NCBI RefSeq assembly: GCF_965204195.1
Contig: NZ_OZ241975.1
Location: 310,001-374,000, forward strand
From: Poriferisodalis sp965204195
GTDB taxonomy: Bacteria > Actinomycetota > Acidimicrobiia > Acidimicrobiales > Poriferisodalaceae
Length of the DNA stretch: 64,000 bases
Direction of reading: 5' to 3'
This document shows positions 15,997 to 24,792 of this stretch, in pieces. The notes beneath the pieces were generated by a model. The model saw nothing but the letters and a program-made list of their open reading frames with translations, was not told the DNA's origin and did not search any database. Numbering within the stretch: position 1 is the first letter of the stretch; every line of letters starts with the position of its first letter. The position numbers and the translations under genes are program-made.

Positions 15997-17114
15997 GTCG
16001 CATGGCGCGTGCTGTCGCCCGCCATCCAGCCAGCCAGGTGCCGACCGATCCGGCCTTCGTGGAAGAGATCCACGAACGGTTCCTTCCGGCGCCCGCGCCG
16101 GCGGCCCGCGATGTCGCTGCCGCCGTCGAGGGAGCTGCCCCGCTGCTCGATCGCCATCACGCAGCCGATCTCGTGTCCGAGGTGCTGGCCCGCCTCGCAG
16201 GCGTCGGGCCGCTGGCGGAGATCTGGGCCGACGATGAGGTGACCGAGGTGATGATCAACGGCCCCGGGCCGATCGTCATCGAGCGGCGCGGCATGTTGAC
16301 CACAGCAGGTCGGATCAGCGCCGCCGAGGTGCATCGCCTGGTCGAGTATTTGCTGGGGCCGACGGGGCGGCGTGTCGACCGGCGTCTGCCCATGGTGGAC
16401 GTGCGGCTCGACGACCGCACGCGCTGCCACATCGCCGTGCCGCCGGTGGCGGTCGACGGCCCGTACATCACGCTGCGCCGCTTCCCCGGCGGCGCCCGCC
16501 GCCTCGACGAGCTCGCTGGTCCCGGCTTCGCTGCCTGCCTCGACCGTCTTGTCGCCGAGTACAAAAACCTGATCGTCTTCGGCCCCACCAGCACCGGCAA
16601 GACGTCGCTGCTGGCGAGCCTGCTGGCCACGGTGGCCGAGCGGGAGCGGCTTGTGGTGGTGGAGGAAGCAGCGGAGCTGCCCCGGCTCGGTGCCGGCACC
16701 GTGCGCTTGGAGGGCCAGCCGCCCAACGTCGACGGCGTCGGCGCGGTGACGATGGCCGAGCTGGTGGCGGCGGCGCTGCGGATGCGGCCCGATCGCCTGG
16801 TGATCGGCGAGGTGCGCGGCCCCGAGGCGGCGGCGCTGCTGCAGGCGCTGACGACGGGCCATCGCGGCTCGCTGTCGACGCTGCATGCCGACGATCCCGC
16901 GCATGCGCTGTGGCGGTTCGAGCAGCTCGCCCGCGCTGGCGGCGCGGTCGGCGATGTGGCCGCACACATCGCGTCGGTGCTCGATGGCCTCGTTCACATG
17001 AGCCGCGGCACAGGCGGCCGCAGGACGGTCGCCGCCATCTACGAAGTGCGCCACGACGGCTCCTTCGGCCGAGCCGCAGCACCGCCGCCCGCACGCATGG
17101 CTGAGGCGGTCTGA
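15993..17114 (+). CDS. tadA: TadA/CpaF type IV pilus secretion ATPase
   Basis: This 373-residue CpaF-family ATPase has an N-terminal domain, Walker A GPTSTGKTSLLA, the Asp-box-like region (VVVEEAAELPRLG), Walker B region LVIGEVRGPEA and the His-box GHRGSLSTLHADDP. It energises assembly of the Flp pilus at the inner face of the membrane. It starts at GTG inside the tadZ stop, so translation is coupled. Length is typical for actinobacterial TadA. Confidence 0.93.
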   Translation: MSRMARAVARHPASQVPTDPAFVEEIHERFLPAPAPAARDVAAAVEGAAPLLDRHHAADLVSEVLARLAGVGPLAEIWADDEVTEVMINGPGPIVIERRGMLTTAGRISAAEVHRLVEYLLGPTGRRVDRRLPMVDVRLDDRTRCHIAVPPVAVDGPYITLRRFPGGARRLDELAGPGFAACLDRLVAEYKNLIVFGPTSTGKTSLLASLLATVAERERLVVVEEAAELPRLGAGTVRLEGQPPNVDGVGAVTMAELVAAALRMRPDRLVIGEVRGPEAAALLQALTTGHRGSLSTLHADDPAHALWRFEQLARAGGAVGDVAAHIASVLDGLVHMSRGTGGRRTVAAIYEVRHDGSFGRAAAPPPARMAEAV

Positions 17115-17155
17115 GGCAAGCAGATGAAGGTGCTGATGCGCTGGGCGGAGATCGG

Positions 17156-17794
17156 ATGCTGAGGCTCGTCGTGTTGCTGGCCTGTGTGGGGGGCATCACG
17201 TCGCCGGCGGCGCGCGATTGGTTTCGCCGGCGTCGGAACCGGCGTCGCAGCGCGATGGCAGTCGCGGCTCGCTCGGCGGGCATCGGCGACTTCTGCGCTG
17301 GGGTGTCACGCGGGCTGGGGGGCGGCGACACGATGCTGCAGGCGCTGCGGGCCGCCGCCGATGGACCCATGCGGTCACCGGTGGAGCAGATAGCCGCCGA
17401 GCACGAGCGCGGGGTCACGCTGAGCCGTGCCGTGCAGCGTTGGGCGGCGCGCGAGCAGACCTCGGAGGCGGCGCTGCTCTCCACGGCGGTCACGCTGGCC
17501 TCCGATCGGGTGGGCGCGCAGCCGCAGCTCTTCGATCACGTCGCTGCGACCGTCCGGACCCACGCCGACATGGCCGCTGAGGCTCGGGTTCACGCGGCGC
17601 AGGCTCGCGCATCGGTGTGGGTGGTGGCGGCGCTGCCGTGGGCGGTCGCGCTGGCGCTGCTCGCCGAGGGTGGTGCTGCTGCTCGGGTGCTCACCTCCAC
17701 ACCGCTGGGTTGGTTCTGCGCCGGCGGCGCGCTCCTGCTCGAGCTGGCGGGCGTGTCGTGGATGCGCGCCACGGTCGCGCGGGCGCTGCGATGA
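17156..17794 (+). CDS. tadB: TadB-like type II/IV secretion F-domain membrane protein
   Basis: The 212-residue protein has an N-terminal hydrophobic segment, a cytoplasmic helical T2SSF domain (GIGDFCAGVSRGLGGGDTM, EHERGVTLSRAVQRW) and two C-terminal membrane helices. TadB and TadC form the inner-membrane platform of the Tad pilus. It follows tadA by 41 bp and overlaps tadC by four bases (ATGA). Shorter than canonical TadB, as is common in Actinobacteria. Confidence 0.82.
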   Translation: MLRLVVLLACVGGITSPAARDWFRRRRNRRRSAMAVAARSAGIGDFCAGVSRGLGGGDTMLQALRAAADGPMRSPVEQIAAEHERGVTLSRAVQRWAAREQTSEAALLSTAVTLASDRVGAQPQLFDHVAATVRTHADMAAEARVHAAQARASVWVVAALPWAVALALLAEGGAAARVLTSTPLGWFCAGGALLLELAGVSWMRATVARALR

Positions 17795-18459
17795 CCGCCG
17801 GGGTGCTGGCTGTCAACAGCGTCGTGCTGTCGAATCCGGTTGTCATCGGCGGATTGGCAGCCGCGGCGGTGTGCTGGGGCGGTTACGTGACCCGCCCTGA
17901 TCCCGGCCGCCGTCGCGTGCTGCAGCTCGCGCCGCCTGACAGGCCTGCCGCTGCCTCGGCACGCGGCGCACCGAGCCCCGCCGGCCTGCAGACGCGGTGG
18001 CTGCGCCGCGGCGATGTCCCGCATCCGGATCGCGTGGCCGCCGAGCTCAGCGCCATGGTCGACGTGATGAACGTGGCCCTGACGTCGGGGCTGTCGATCA
18101 TCGCCTCGCTGCAGCTCGCCCTCAGTCATCTCGACGGGGCGAGCGCCCTCAGACGCCGCCTCGCGGGACAGGCCGCCTTCGAACATCTCGACGAGACCCT
18201 GGAGGAGTTCGGCCGCACCTGCGGCCCGCGCGCCCGCGTCTTCGCTGCCGCCGTCACGGGATCCATGCGCACCGGCATCCCGCTCGCGCCCGAGATGGAA
18301 CGCCTCGGCCGGGAGCTGCGCGAAGACCGTCGCCGCCGGCTCGAGGGCAAGGTGCGCCGCCTGCCGGTGCTGCTGCTGTTCCCGCTCGTGCTGTGCGTGC
18401 TCCCAGCGCTCGGGCTGGTCGCCATCGTGCCGGTCCTCGTAGCGGCTTTCGGCGGCTGA
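17791..18459 (+). CDS. tadC: TadC-like secretion F-domain membrane protein
   Basis: The 222-residue protein starts at ATG 17791, overlapping the tadB stop. It has an N-terminal membrane segment, the T2SSF helical repeat (MVDVMNVALTSGLSIIASLQ, GSMRTGIPLAPEMERLGREL) and C-terminal membrane helices (LPVLLLFPLVLCVLPALGLV). It is the partner of tadB in the pilus platform. An upstream in-frame extension overlaps tadB and is rejected. Confidence 0.85.
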   Translation: MTAGVLAVNSVVLSNPVVIGGLAAAAVCWGGYVTRPDPGRRRVLQLAPPDRPAAASARGAPSPAGLQTRWLRRGDVPHPDRVAAELSAMVDVMNVALTSGLSIIASLQLALSHLDGASALRRRLAGQAAFEHLDETLEEFGRTCGPRARVFAAAVTGSMRTGIPLAPEMERLGRELREDRRRRLEGKVRRLPVLLLFPLVLCVLPALGLVAIVPVLVAAFGG

Positions 18460-18502
18460 CATGCCTCGCCTGTCCCAACCATCAGAACCAGAAGGAGTTC
18501 CC

Positions 18503-18763
18503 ATGCCCGAACGCTCGACCACCCGCCACAGCGGCCCTCATGCTCAGGCACGCCGCACGCACCGCCTTGACGCTGATCAGGCTGCAGCGACCAAACCGAC
18601 CGCCGCAGCCGACGAGGCTGGGCAGACCACCGCCGAGTACGCGTTGCTCACCGGCGCCATTGCACTGCTGGTTGCGGCAGTCACCGCCTGGGCAACCAGC
18701 ACCGGCAAGATCGGCCGCCTGCTCGACGCGGTCTTCAACTACCTGACCAAGGCCATCTCCTGA
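18503..18763 (+). CDS. Flp-type IVb pilin
   Basis: The 86-residue prepilin has a long charged leader followed by the processing motif G-QTTAEYALLTG. The cleavage glycine, E5 and Y6 of the mature pilin are followed by a hydrophobic stretch (AIALLVAAVTAWATSTG). This is the Flp/TadF pilin signature. ATG 18503 has AAGGAG eight bases upstream. It lies directly between tadC and tadE. No TadV prepilin peptidase gene was found in the window. Confidence 0.88.
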   Translation: MPERSTTRHSGPHAQARRTHRLDADQAAATKPTAAADEAGQTTAEYALLTGAIALLVAAVTAWATSTGKIGRLLDAVFNYLTKAIS

Positions 18764-18765
18764 AC

Positions 18766-19185
18766 TTGAGCCCAGCGAGGCGAACCCTGCGGTCGGCTCG
18801 GCCTTCGAACTCGCATCCCCGGCAGGAACGCGGGCAGGCCACCGTCGAGCTGGCCCTGCTGCTGCCCTTCCTGGTGCTGCTGCTCATGGGCATCGTCCAG
18901 ACGGCGTTGGTCGCGCGCGACGCGGTGCTGGTGTCGCATGCGGCCCGCGTGGGCGCGCGTATTGCCGCCGTGGAGCCGTCGATGGACGCCATCCGCACGG
19001 CCGTGGAGCAGGCTGCGGCGCTCGATCCGGACCGGCTGGAAGTGGAGCGACATGTCGAAGCGCAACTGGTGCGCGTCACCGTGCGCTACCGCTCTGCAAC
19101 AGAGGTTCCGCTGGCCGGTGCACTGGTCGGCGACGTGCATCTGAGCGAGTCGGCGGCGATGCCCGACGAGCGCCTGCAGCCCTGA
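18766..19185 (+). CDS. tadE: TadE-like pseudopilin
   Basis: The 139-residue protein carries the TadE motif ERGQATVELALLLPFLVLLL, with the conserved glutamate after the cleavage region, and a soluble C-terminal domain. TadE-like proteins are minor pseudopilins of the Tad pilus. The start appears to be TTG at 18766, two bases after the flp stop. It is the last gene of the operon; no TadG follows. Confidence 0.82.
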   Translation: MSPARRTLRSARPSNSHPRQERGQATVELALLLPFLVLLLMGIVQTALVARDAVLVSHAARVGARIAAVEPSMDAIRTAVEQAAALDPDRLEVERHVEAQLVRVTVRYRSATEVPLAGALVGDVHLSESAAMPDERLQP

Positions 19186-19251
19186 GGCTGAGCAACCGAA
19201 ATTGCCGCTTGCGCATGTCACACCCATGGGGTTCAATGGCAAGTCACACAC

Positions 19252-19263
19252 CTGTAATTACAG
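19252..19263. promoter_or_regulatory. Perfect palindrome upstream of whiB
   Basis: CTGTAATTACAG is a perfect 12-bp palindrome, AT-rich in a GC-rich region, 67 bp before the whiB start at 19330. It could be an operator or part of the promoter. No regulator is assigned. Confidence 0.4.
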
Positions 19264-19329
19264 ATGAGCAATCTCGGTCGCCGATGAGCGCAGCGGACAC
19301 GGCCGCCGAGTTGGATTCGGGGAGGGCCG

Positions 19330-19608
19330 ATGGCATTCGCAACTGACGTAGCAGTCGAACTACCAGCAGGGAATTGGTGGGACGAGGCCAATTGCCTCGG
19401 GGTCGATCCCGACCTGTTCTTTCCCGAGCGCGGGGCGAGCACGCGCGAGGCCAAGGCGGTCTGCCGCGGCTGCATCGTCAGCGACGAATGCCTCGAATAC
19501 GCACTGCAGAACAGCGAGAAGTTCGGCATCTGGGGCGGCATGAGCGAGCGTGAACGCCGCCGGGTGCGCCGCCAGCGAGCCCTCACCAGGCGCGCCGCCG
19601 CCGGATAA
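19330..19608 (+). CDS. WhiB family Fe-S transcriptional regulator
   Basis: The 92-residue protein has WhiB cysteines C22, C45, C48 and C54, GIWGG at 66-70, and a basic C-terminal tail (ERERRRVRRQRALTRRAAAG). The N-terminal NWWDEANCLGVDPDLFFPERG is typical of actinobacterial WhiB regulators. It follows the Tad operon and precedes tatA on the same strand, but with gaps that suggest its own promoter (see the palindrome at 19252). The ATG follows GGGGAGGGCCG. Confidence 0.94.
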   Translation: MAFATDVAVELPAGNWWDEANCLGVDPDLFFPERGASTREAKAVCRGCIVSDECLEYALQNSEKFGIWGGMSERERRRVRRQRALTRRAAAG

Positions 19609-19721
19609 CGCCGCGGGCCGCCGCGCCGTCGGCTGGCCGTTGGCCGACGGCAGAGCAAGTGCAGCTGCCGGCTGACCCGGCCCGGCTACCGGTCTGATCG
19701 GGCACTGGTACGCTCGCGAGC

Positions 19722-19919
19722 GTGATGGCCATCGCGCTCGGACCGCCCGAACTGCTCATCCTGCTCATCATCGTGCTCGTGCTGTTCGGAGGAGCCAAGC
19801 TGCCCAAGCTGGCGCGCTCGCTGGGCCAGGCTCAGCGCGAGTTCCGTGAGGGCGTGAACGACGAGGACAAGGCGGCCGGCGACAAGGCGTCTGGCGACAG
19901 CTCGTCGAAAGACTCCTGA
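19722..19919 (+). CDS. tatA: Twin-arginine translocase subunit TatA
   Basis: The 65-residue protein has one N-terminal membrane helix (PPELLILLIIVLVLFGGAKL) followed by the amphipathic helix (PKLARSLGQAQREFREG) and a charged tail, the TatA/E layout. TatA forms the pore-like component that exports folded proteins. The start is GTG 19722 or ATG 19725. No TatB or TatC is adjacent. Confidence 0.92.
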   Translation: MMAIALGPPELLILLIIVLVLFGGAKLPKLARSLGQAQREFREGVNDEDKAAGDKASGDSSSKDS

Positions 19920-19973
19920 ACTAACTGCAGTTCCTCGACCAGATCCTGAGCCCGGCCTCGGCGTACCCAACCC

Positions 19974-20279
19974 TCAGGCGGCGCGGGCGGCCTTGCTGGC
20001 CCGTCGACGGTCCCGCAGGATCCGCCGACGCTGCCGCTCCGAGGTGCCGCCCCACACGCCGTGCGTGATGTTGTTGGCCAGCGCGTATTCGCGGCAGGCG
20101 TCGGCCACCGGGCACTGGGCGCACACCTTCTGAGCCACGATCACGCCGGCACCGTCATTGGGAAAGAACACGTTCGGGTCCATGTCGGCACACCTGCGGA
20201 ACGCGACCCACTCCGCAGCCAGGCTCTCGGAGCCCTGAGACATCTGCGGCTCGTACACCGGATTGATCTGCAACATCAT
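19974..20279 (-). CDS. WhiB family Fe-S transcriptional regulator
   Basis: The 101-residue protein has cysteines C30, C53, C56 and C62 and the turn GVWGG at 74-78, followed by a strongly basic tail. DPNVFFPNDGAG and VAQKVCAQCPVADACREYAL are typical of WhiB. Start codons at 20288 (TTG), 20279 and 20276 (ATG) are all possible; the ATG is preferred. It is convergent with tatA and is the third WhiB of the window. Confidence 0.93.
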   Translation of the reverse strand: MMLQINPVYEPQMSQGSESLAAEWVAFRRCADMDPNVFFPNDGAGVIVAQKVCAQCPVADACREYALANNITHGVWGGTSERQRRRILRDRRRASKAARAA

Positions 20280-20385
20280 GAGAACCAACGCCCCAACCAG
20301 CCAACCGGTTCCCTGATTCGGCCACTCTCATCAAACGTTCATGTAGCGCGTCGGTACCCTTGCGCCACCGCAAACAAGGACAGCC

Positions 20386-20664
20386 GTGACCGACATCGCC
20401 ACCGAAGCCGAGCAGCTCCCGCCAGAGGTCGGCATCCGCATCATCTACTTGGGCCCCGTCGCACCGCACTGGGAGATCGAGGGCATCTACGGCGACGAAG
20501 CAGCCGTCGACGAGTTCCGCCGCCGGACCAATGCACGCCTGCAGCTCCTGCCGCCCCACGACCCGCAGTTCCGCCGCAACCGCGAGCGGGTCGTGCGTGA
20601 CGCCGAGCGCGAGAACTACGAGCTCCACTGGGACCTCGGCATGCCCGAAGAAGAAGACGAGTAA
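20386..20664 (+). CDS. Conserved-looking hypothetical acidic protein
   Basis: The 92-residue protein starts at GTG with AAGGACAG upstream. It is acidic at the C terminus (MPEEEDE) and predicted soluble, with two short strands (VGIRIIYLGPVAPHWEIEGI) and a long charged helix (RRTNARLQLLPPHDPQFRRN). No family is recognised. It lies directly upstream of the PHO-box-like array of pstS. Confidence 0.7.
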   Translation: MTDIATEAEQLPPEVGIRIIYLGPVAPHWEIEGIYGDEAAVDEFRRRTNARLQLLPPHDPQFRRNRERVVRDAERENYELHWDLGMPEEEDE

Positions 20665-20668
20665 ACGC

Positions 20669-20745
20669 GTTCACGGATTGTTCACGGCATCCGTCCCCGC
20701 CGTTCACCACGAACCCGCGAGGCTGTCACCGGCCGTTCGTAGCGT
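20669..20745 (+). promoter_or_regulatory. PHO-box-like array upstream of pstS
   Basis: Seven consecutive 11-bp units start at 20669, 20680, 20691, 20702, 20713, 20724 and 20735. Units 1, 2 and 4 begin GTTCAC, unit 6 TGTCAC and unit 7 GTTCGT. The 11-bp direct repeat of GTTCACC-like half-sites is the known actinobacterial PHO box bound by PhoP/RegX3-type regulators. The array ends nine bases before the pstS ATG, and such a regulator is encoded at 26795. Confidence 0.8.
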
Positions 20746-20753
20746 GCGCGTTC

Positions 20754-21872
20754 ATGCGAAAGACCCCCTTGTCATCCCGCCGCGGCACGAAGTTGCTCGT
20801 GGCACTGCTCATCGCCTTCGCGCTGATTGCCGCTGCGTGCGGCAGCGACGACGACTCGTCTGACGGCGACGGCGGCACCGCCACCGCTGCTGCGACAACG
20901 GCTGCGCCGGCCGACGACATGTCTGACGACATGGCCGACGAAATGTCGATCAGCGGTTCCATCGACGTCACCGGCTCCTCGACCGTCGAGCCCGTCACCA
21001 ACCTGTTGGCCGAGGCCTTCTCCGAGAAGCACCCAGACGTGGCGTTCTCGGTCGCAGGACCCGGCTCGGGCGACGGTCACAAGGCCGCGGCGGCCGGCGA
21101 AGTGCCCATCTGGAACAGCTCTCGCCAGATCAAGGATTCAGAGGCCGAAGACATCAACGCCGCCGGCATCGAATTCATCGAGCTGCGCGTCGGCATCGAC
21201 GGTATCTCGGTGATCACCGCCGCCGGCAACGACTCGATCGACTGCCTGAACTTCGAAGACCTCTACAGCCTGGTCGGCATCGAGTCCACCGGATTCGACT
21301 CGTGGGCAGACGCCAACAGCTTGAACGCCGAGCTGGGCGGTAACGGTCCGTTCGGTGACGGCGCGCTGGAGATCTTCGCTCCGGGCGAGGAGTCGGGCAC
21401 CTTCGACAGCTTCATCGAGATCGCACTCGAGGGCGTGTGGGAGCACCGTGTCGAAGAGGGCCACGCCGACGAGAACTTCGCCGTGCGTCCCGACTACAAC
21501 GCCTCGGCCAACGACAACGTGATCATCGACGGCATCGCCGGCAACCAGTACAGCCTCGGCTGGGTGGGCTTCGCCTTCGCCGATGAGAACCGCGACAAGG
21601 TGAAGCTGGTGGAGGTCGACGGCGGCGACGGCTGCGTGTCGCCCACGCCCGAGACCATCGCATCGGCCGAGTTCCCGATCGCTCGCTTCCTCTACACCTA
21701 CATCGACGCTGCGCAGGCCTCTGACCCCGCCATCAAGGCATTCGTCGACTTCATGCTGAGCGACGAGGGGCAGACCTACGTGGTCGACGCCGGCTACGTG
21801 AACCTCGACCCTGCCGACCTTGAGCAATCGCGCAGCAACTGGGCCAACCTGACCACCGGCAAGACGTTCTAG
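20754..21872 (+). CDS. pstS: Phosphate ABC transporter substrate-binding lipoprotein PstS
   Basis: The 372-residue protein has a lipoprotein signal ending in LIAAAC (Cys29), an acidic linker, then the PstS fold. The phosphate-binding loop regions ITGSSTVEP-like (VTGSSTVEPVT), VAGPGSGDGHK and PGEESGTFDSF are visible. It captures phosphate outside the membrane for PstCAB. It opens the pst operon behind the PHO-box array. The run of Ser, Asp and Met after the Cys is low complexity. Confidence 0.96.
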   Translation: MRKTPLSSRRGTKLLVALLIAFALIAAACGSDDDSSDGDGGTATAAATTAAPADDMSDDMADEMSISGSIDVTGSSTVEPVTNLLAEAFSEKHPDVAFSVAGPGSGDGHKAAAAGEVPIWNSSRQIKDSEAEDINAAGIEFIELRVGIDGISVITAAGNDSIDCLNFEDLYSLVGIESTGFDSWADANSLNAELGGNGPFGDGALEIFAPGEESGTFDSFIEIALEGVWEHRVEEGHADENFAVRPDYNASANDNVIIDGIAGNQYSLGWVGFAFADENRDKVKLVEVDGGDGCVSPTPETIASAEFPIARFLYTYIDAAQASDPAIKAFVDFMLSDEGQTYVVDAGYVNLDPADLEQSRSNWANLTTGKTF

Positions 21873-21919
21873 CCGCCGGCTGGTGAAGAAACAGTTCCTG
21901 ACCCGAACCACTTCATAAG

Positions 21920-22864
21920 ATGACGCCGCCCATGTCACAGGACTCCTCCAACCTGAGCGTCGCCGACTTGCGCACGTCGGCGAGCCGGCGGGCGTGGTCG
22001 GCCGGGGCACGCTGGGTCTTTGCGCTGGCGGCGCTCGCCACGGTGCTGGTGAGCGCGCTCATCATCTGGACGGTGGCGTCGGGAGCGTGGACCTTCATCA
22101 GCCAGGTTGTCTGGGGCAGCCTGACCGAGATCGGCTGGTTCCCCCGCCGGGGCCTGTTCGACCTCAGCACGCTGCTGGTCAACTCGGTGCAGATCTCCGT
22201 CATTGCCATGCTCGTGGCGGTGCCGTCGGGCTTCGGCGCCGCGATCTACCTCTCCGAGTACGCGCATCCCAAGGTGCGCAAGGTGATGAAGCCCACCCTC
22301 GAGCTGCTGGCGAGCGTGCCCAGCGTGGTGCTCGGCGTGTTCGCCATCAGCTTCATCACCCCGTCGATCCTCAGCAACTTCTTCAGCGAGATCAACTTCT
22401 TCAACAAACTGGCGGCGGGCATCGCTGTGGGACTGCTGGTCATCCCCCTCATTGCCTCGATCGCCGAAGACGCCCTGCGAGCCGTGCCGGTGGCACTGCG
22501 GGAGGCGTCCTCGGGTCTCGGCGCACGCAAGGTCACCACCTCGATCCGGGTGGTGCTGCCCGCCGCGATGTCGGGCCTGATGGCCGCCATCATCGTCGGG
22601 TTCAGCCGTGCCATCGGCGAGACCATGGTGGTCACGATCGCGTCGGGCGGCGGCGACACATCGCTGTTCAACCTGTCGCTGTTCGAGCCGGGCGGCACAT
22701 TCACCTCCGCCATGGCGGCGCTGGGTCTCGGCACCGACCAGGTGGCCGGCAGCACCTTGGCGTTCCAGAGCCTCTACTTCCTGGGCGCCCTGCTGTTCGT
22801 CATCACCCTCGTGCTCAACATGCTGGGCGACGTCATCGTCCGGCGGCTGCGAAACAAGTACTGA
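21920..22864 (+). CDS. pstC: Phosphate ABC transporter permease PstC
   Basis: The 314-residue permease has six predicted membrane helices and the BPD transport motif near EDALRAVPVALREASSGLGA. It forms the membrane channel with PstA. The start codon used is ATG 21920; ATG 21932 is also possible. Its TGA stop overlaps the pstA ATG (TGATG). Confidence 0.95.
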   Translation: MTPPMSQDSSNLSVADLRTSASRRAWSAGARWVFALAALATVLVSALIIWTVASGAWTFISQVVWGSLTEIGWFPRRGLFDLSTLLVNSVQISVIAMLVAVPSGFGAAIYLSEYAHPKVRKVMKPTLELLASVPSVVLGVFAISFITPSILSNFFSEINFFNKLAAGIAVGLLVIPLIASIAEDALRAVPVALREASSGLGARKVTTSIRVVLPAAMSGLMAAIIVGFSRAIGETMVVTIASGGGDTSLFNLSLFEPGGTFTSAMAALGLGTDQVAGSTLAFQSLYFLGALLFVITLVLNMLGDVIVRRLRNKY

Positions 22865-23802
22865 TGGCTGTTCTCACCACTCCCTCAGGCATCGCCACCG
22901 GTGCCGCCGATGCCCTGCGCCGCCGCCCCGGCGCCGACGTGGCCGGCTCGGCCTTCAAGTGGCTGCTCATCGGCGCCACCGTGTTCGCCACCGGCTTCCT
23001 GGCCGTGCTGCTCGCCGTGATGATCGTGGACGGCTGGGACGTGCTGTCGGGCAACCTCTGGCACTTCCTCACCCACGGCTTCTCCCAGCGCTCTGCCGGC
23101 GAGGCCGGCGTGTGGCAGGGCATCCTCGGCAGCCTGCAGGTGGCGCTGGTGACCGGTGCGTTCGCCGTGCCGACCGGCGTGGCCACGGCCATCTACCTCG
23201 TCGAGTACGCCCAGGGCAGCCGGTTCGCCCGCATCGTCGAGCTGAACATCCGCAACCTGGCCGGCGTGCCCTCGATCGTGTACGGGCTGCTCGGCTTGGC
23301 GGTGTTCGTGCAGACGATCGACGGCTTCACCAAGGGCAAGACGGTCATCGCGGGCGGCATGACGCTGGCCGCCATGGTGCTGCCGATCGTGGTGATCACC
23401 TCGGTGGAAGCGCTCAAGGCCGTGCCAGACTCGCTGCGCGAAGCTGCCTACGGTGTAGGGGCCACCAAGTGGGAGGTGCTCTCACGCCAGGTTCTGCCTG
23501 CGGCACTGTCGACGATTCTCACCGGCACGGTGCTGGCGCTGGCGCGCGCCCTGGGCGAGGCTGCCCCGCTGATCCTGGTGGGGGCGGCCACCGGCTTCAT
23601 GAGCTTCGGCGATGCCAACGTGTTCGAGACCTTCACCGGCCCCTACACGGCGCTGCCGGTGCTCATCTTCAACTTCGCCCGCCAGCCCGGAGCGGACTGG
23701 GGGGTGAACGCGGCTGCGGCCAGCGTCATCATCCTGGTGCTGGTGCTTGCCGTGAACGGTCTGGCTATCTACCTGCGCAATCGCTTCGAGAAGCAGTGGT
23801 GA
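22864..23802 (+). CDS. pstA: Phosphate ABC transporter permease PstA
   Basis: The 312-residue permease shows multiple membrane helices and the EAA loop SVEALKAVPDSLREAAYGVGA followed by ATKWEVLSRQVLPAAL. It starts at ATG 22864, overlapping the pstC stop by one base. It pairs with PstC in the PstSCAB complex. A longer frame that runs through pstC in another phase is an artefact. Confidence 0.95.
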   Translation: MAVLTTPSGIATGAADALRRRPGADVAGSAFKWLLIGATVFATGFLAVLLAVMIVDGWDVLSGNLWHFLTHGFSQRSAGEAGVWQGILGSLQVALVTGAFAVPTGVATAIYLVEYAQGSRFARIVELNIRNLAGVPSIVYGLLGLAVFVQTIDGFTKGKTVIAGGMTLAAMVLPIVVITSVEALKAVPDSLREAAYGVGATKWEVLSRQVLPAALSTILTGTVLALARALGEAAPLILVGAATGFMSFGDANVFETFTGPYTALPVLIFNFARQPGADWGVNAAAASVIILVLVLAVNGLAIYLRNRFEKQW

Positions 23803-23838
23803 CCGCCCCGCCATGAGATCATCCGGAACAGGTGAATC

Positions 23839-24747
23839 GTGAATCCCGAGAAGGCACTGATGACCGACGAGTCCGACGCACCAGAGATGCTGGCGCCATC
23901 GGAACCCCACACACAGAACCGCATCGACGTGAGCGCGGTTGCGGCCGTGGCCGGCCAGCGCGCCGACACCGAGACGGTGTTCGAATGCGGCGACATCAAC
24001 GTGTACTACGGCGACTTTCTGGCCCTGCGCGATGTCACGCTCAACATCGCAGCGCATGAGGTGACGGCGTTCATCGGCCCGTCAGGCTGCGGCAAGACCA
24101 CCTTCCTGCGCTGCTTCAACCGCATGAACGACCTCATCGAGGGCGCCCGGGTCGACGGCACCCTCCACTACCACGGCGTCAACCTGTATCAAGACGAGGT
24201 CGACCCGGTGGAGGTGCGGCGGCGGGTGGGCATGGTGTTCCAGAAGCCGAACCCGTTCCCCAAGTCGATCTACGACAACATTGCGTACGGGCCGCGGCTG
24301 GCGGGCACCAAGCGGTCCGAGCTCGACGACGTGGTGGAGGGCTCGCTCACCCGGGCGGCGCTGTGGGACGAGGTCAAAGACCGCCTGAAGATGTCGGCCT
24401 ACGGCCTGTCGGGCGGTCAGCAGCAGCGGCTGTGCATTGCCCGGGCCATCGCGGTGCAGCCCGACGTGGTGCTGATGGACGAGCCGTGCTCGGCCTTGGA
24501 CCCGATCGCCACGGGCCGCATCGAAGAACTCATCGCCGAGCTGAAGACCGACTACACGATCATCATCGTGACGCACAACATGCAGCAGGCCGCTCGCATC
24601 AGCGACATGACGGCCTTCTTCTCGGTGCAGGCCAACGAGATGGGCCAGCGCACCGGCCTGCTCGTGGAGTACGCGCCGACCAGCTTGATCTTCACCAACC
24701 CCGACGACCCCCGCACCGAGGCTTACATCACCGGGCGGGTCGGTTAG
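23839..24747 (+). CDS. pstB: Phosphate ABC transporter ATPase PstB
   Basis: The 302-residue ATPase has a 50-residue N-terminal extension, Walker A GPSGCGKTT, the signature LSGGQQQR, Walker B VVLMDEPCSALDP and the switch histidine in VTHNMQQA. It powers phosphate import. The start is GTG 23839; a later ATG at 23860 would shorten the N terminus by seven residues. The N-terminal extension is longer than in typical PstB. Confidence 0.96.
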   Translation: MNPEKALMTDESDAPEMLAPSEPHTQNRIDVSAVAAVAGQRADTETVFECGDINVYYGDFLALRDVTLNIAAHEVTAFIGPSGCGKTTFLRCFNRMNDLIEGARVDGTLHYHGVNLYQDEVDPVEVRRRVGMVFQKPNPFPKSIYDNIAYGPRLAGTKRSELDDVVEGSLTRAALWDEVKDRLKMSAYGLSGGQQQRLCIARAIAVQPDVVLMDEPCSALDPIATGRIEELIAELKTDYTIIIVTHNMQQAARISDMTAFFSVQANEMGQRTGLLVEYAPTSLIFTNPDDPRTEAYITGRVG

Positions 24748-24792
24748 CCCTGAAACAGCGACTGGGCAGCGCGAATACGCCACACTGCTGAC

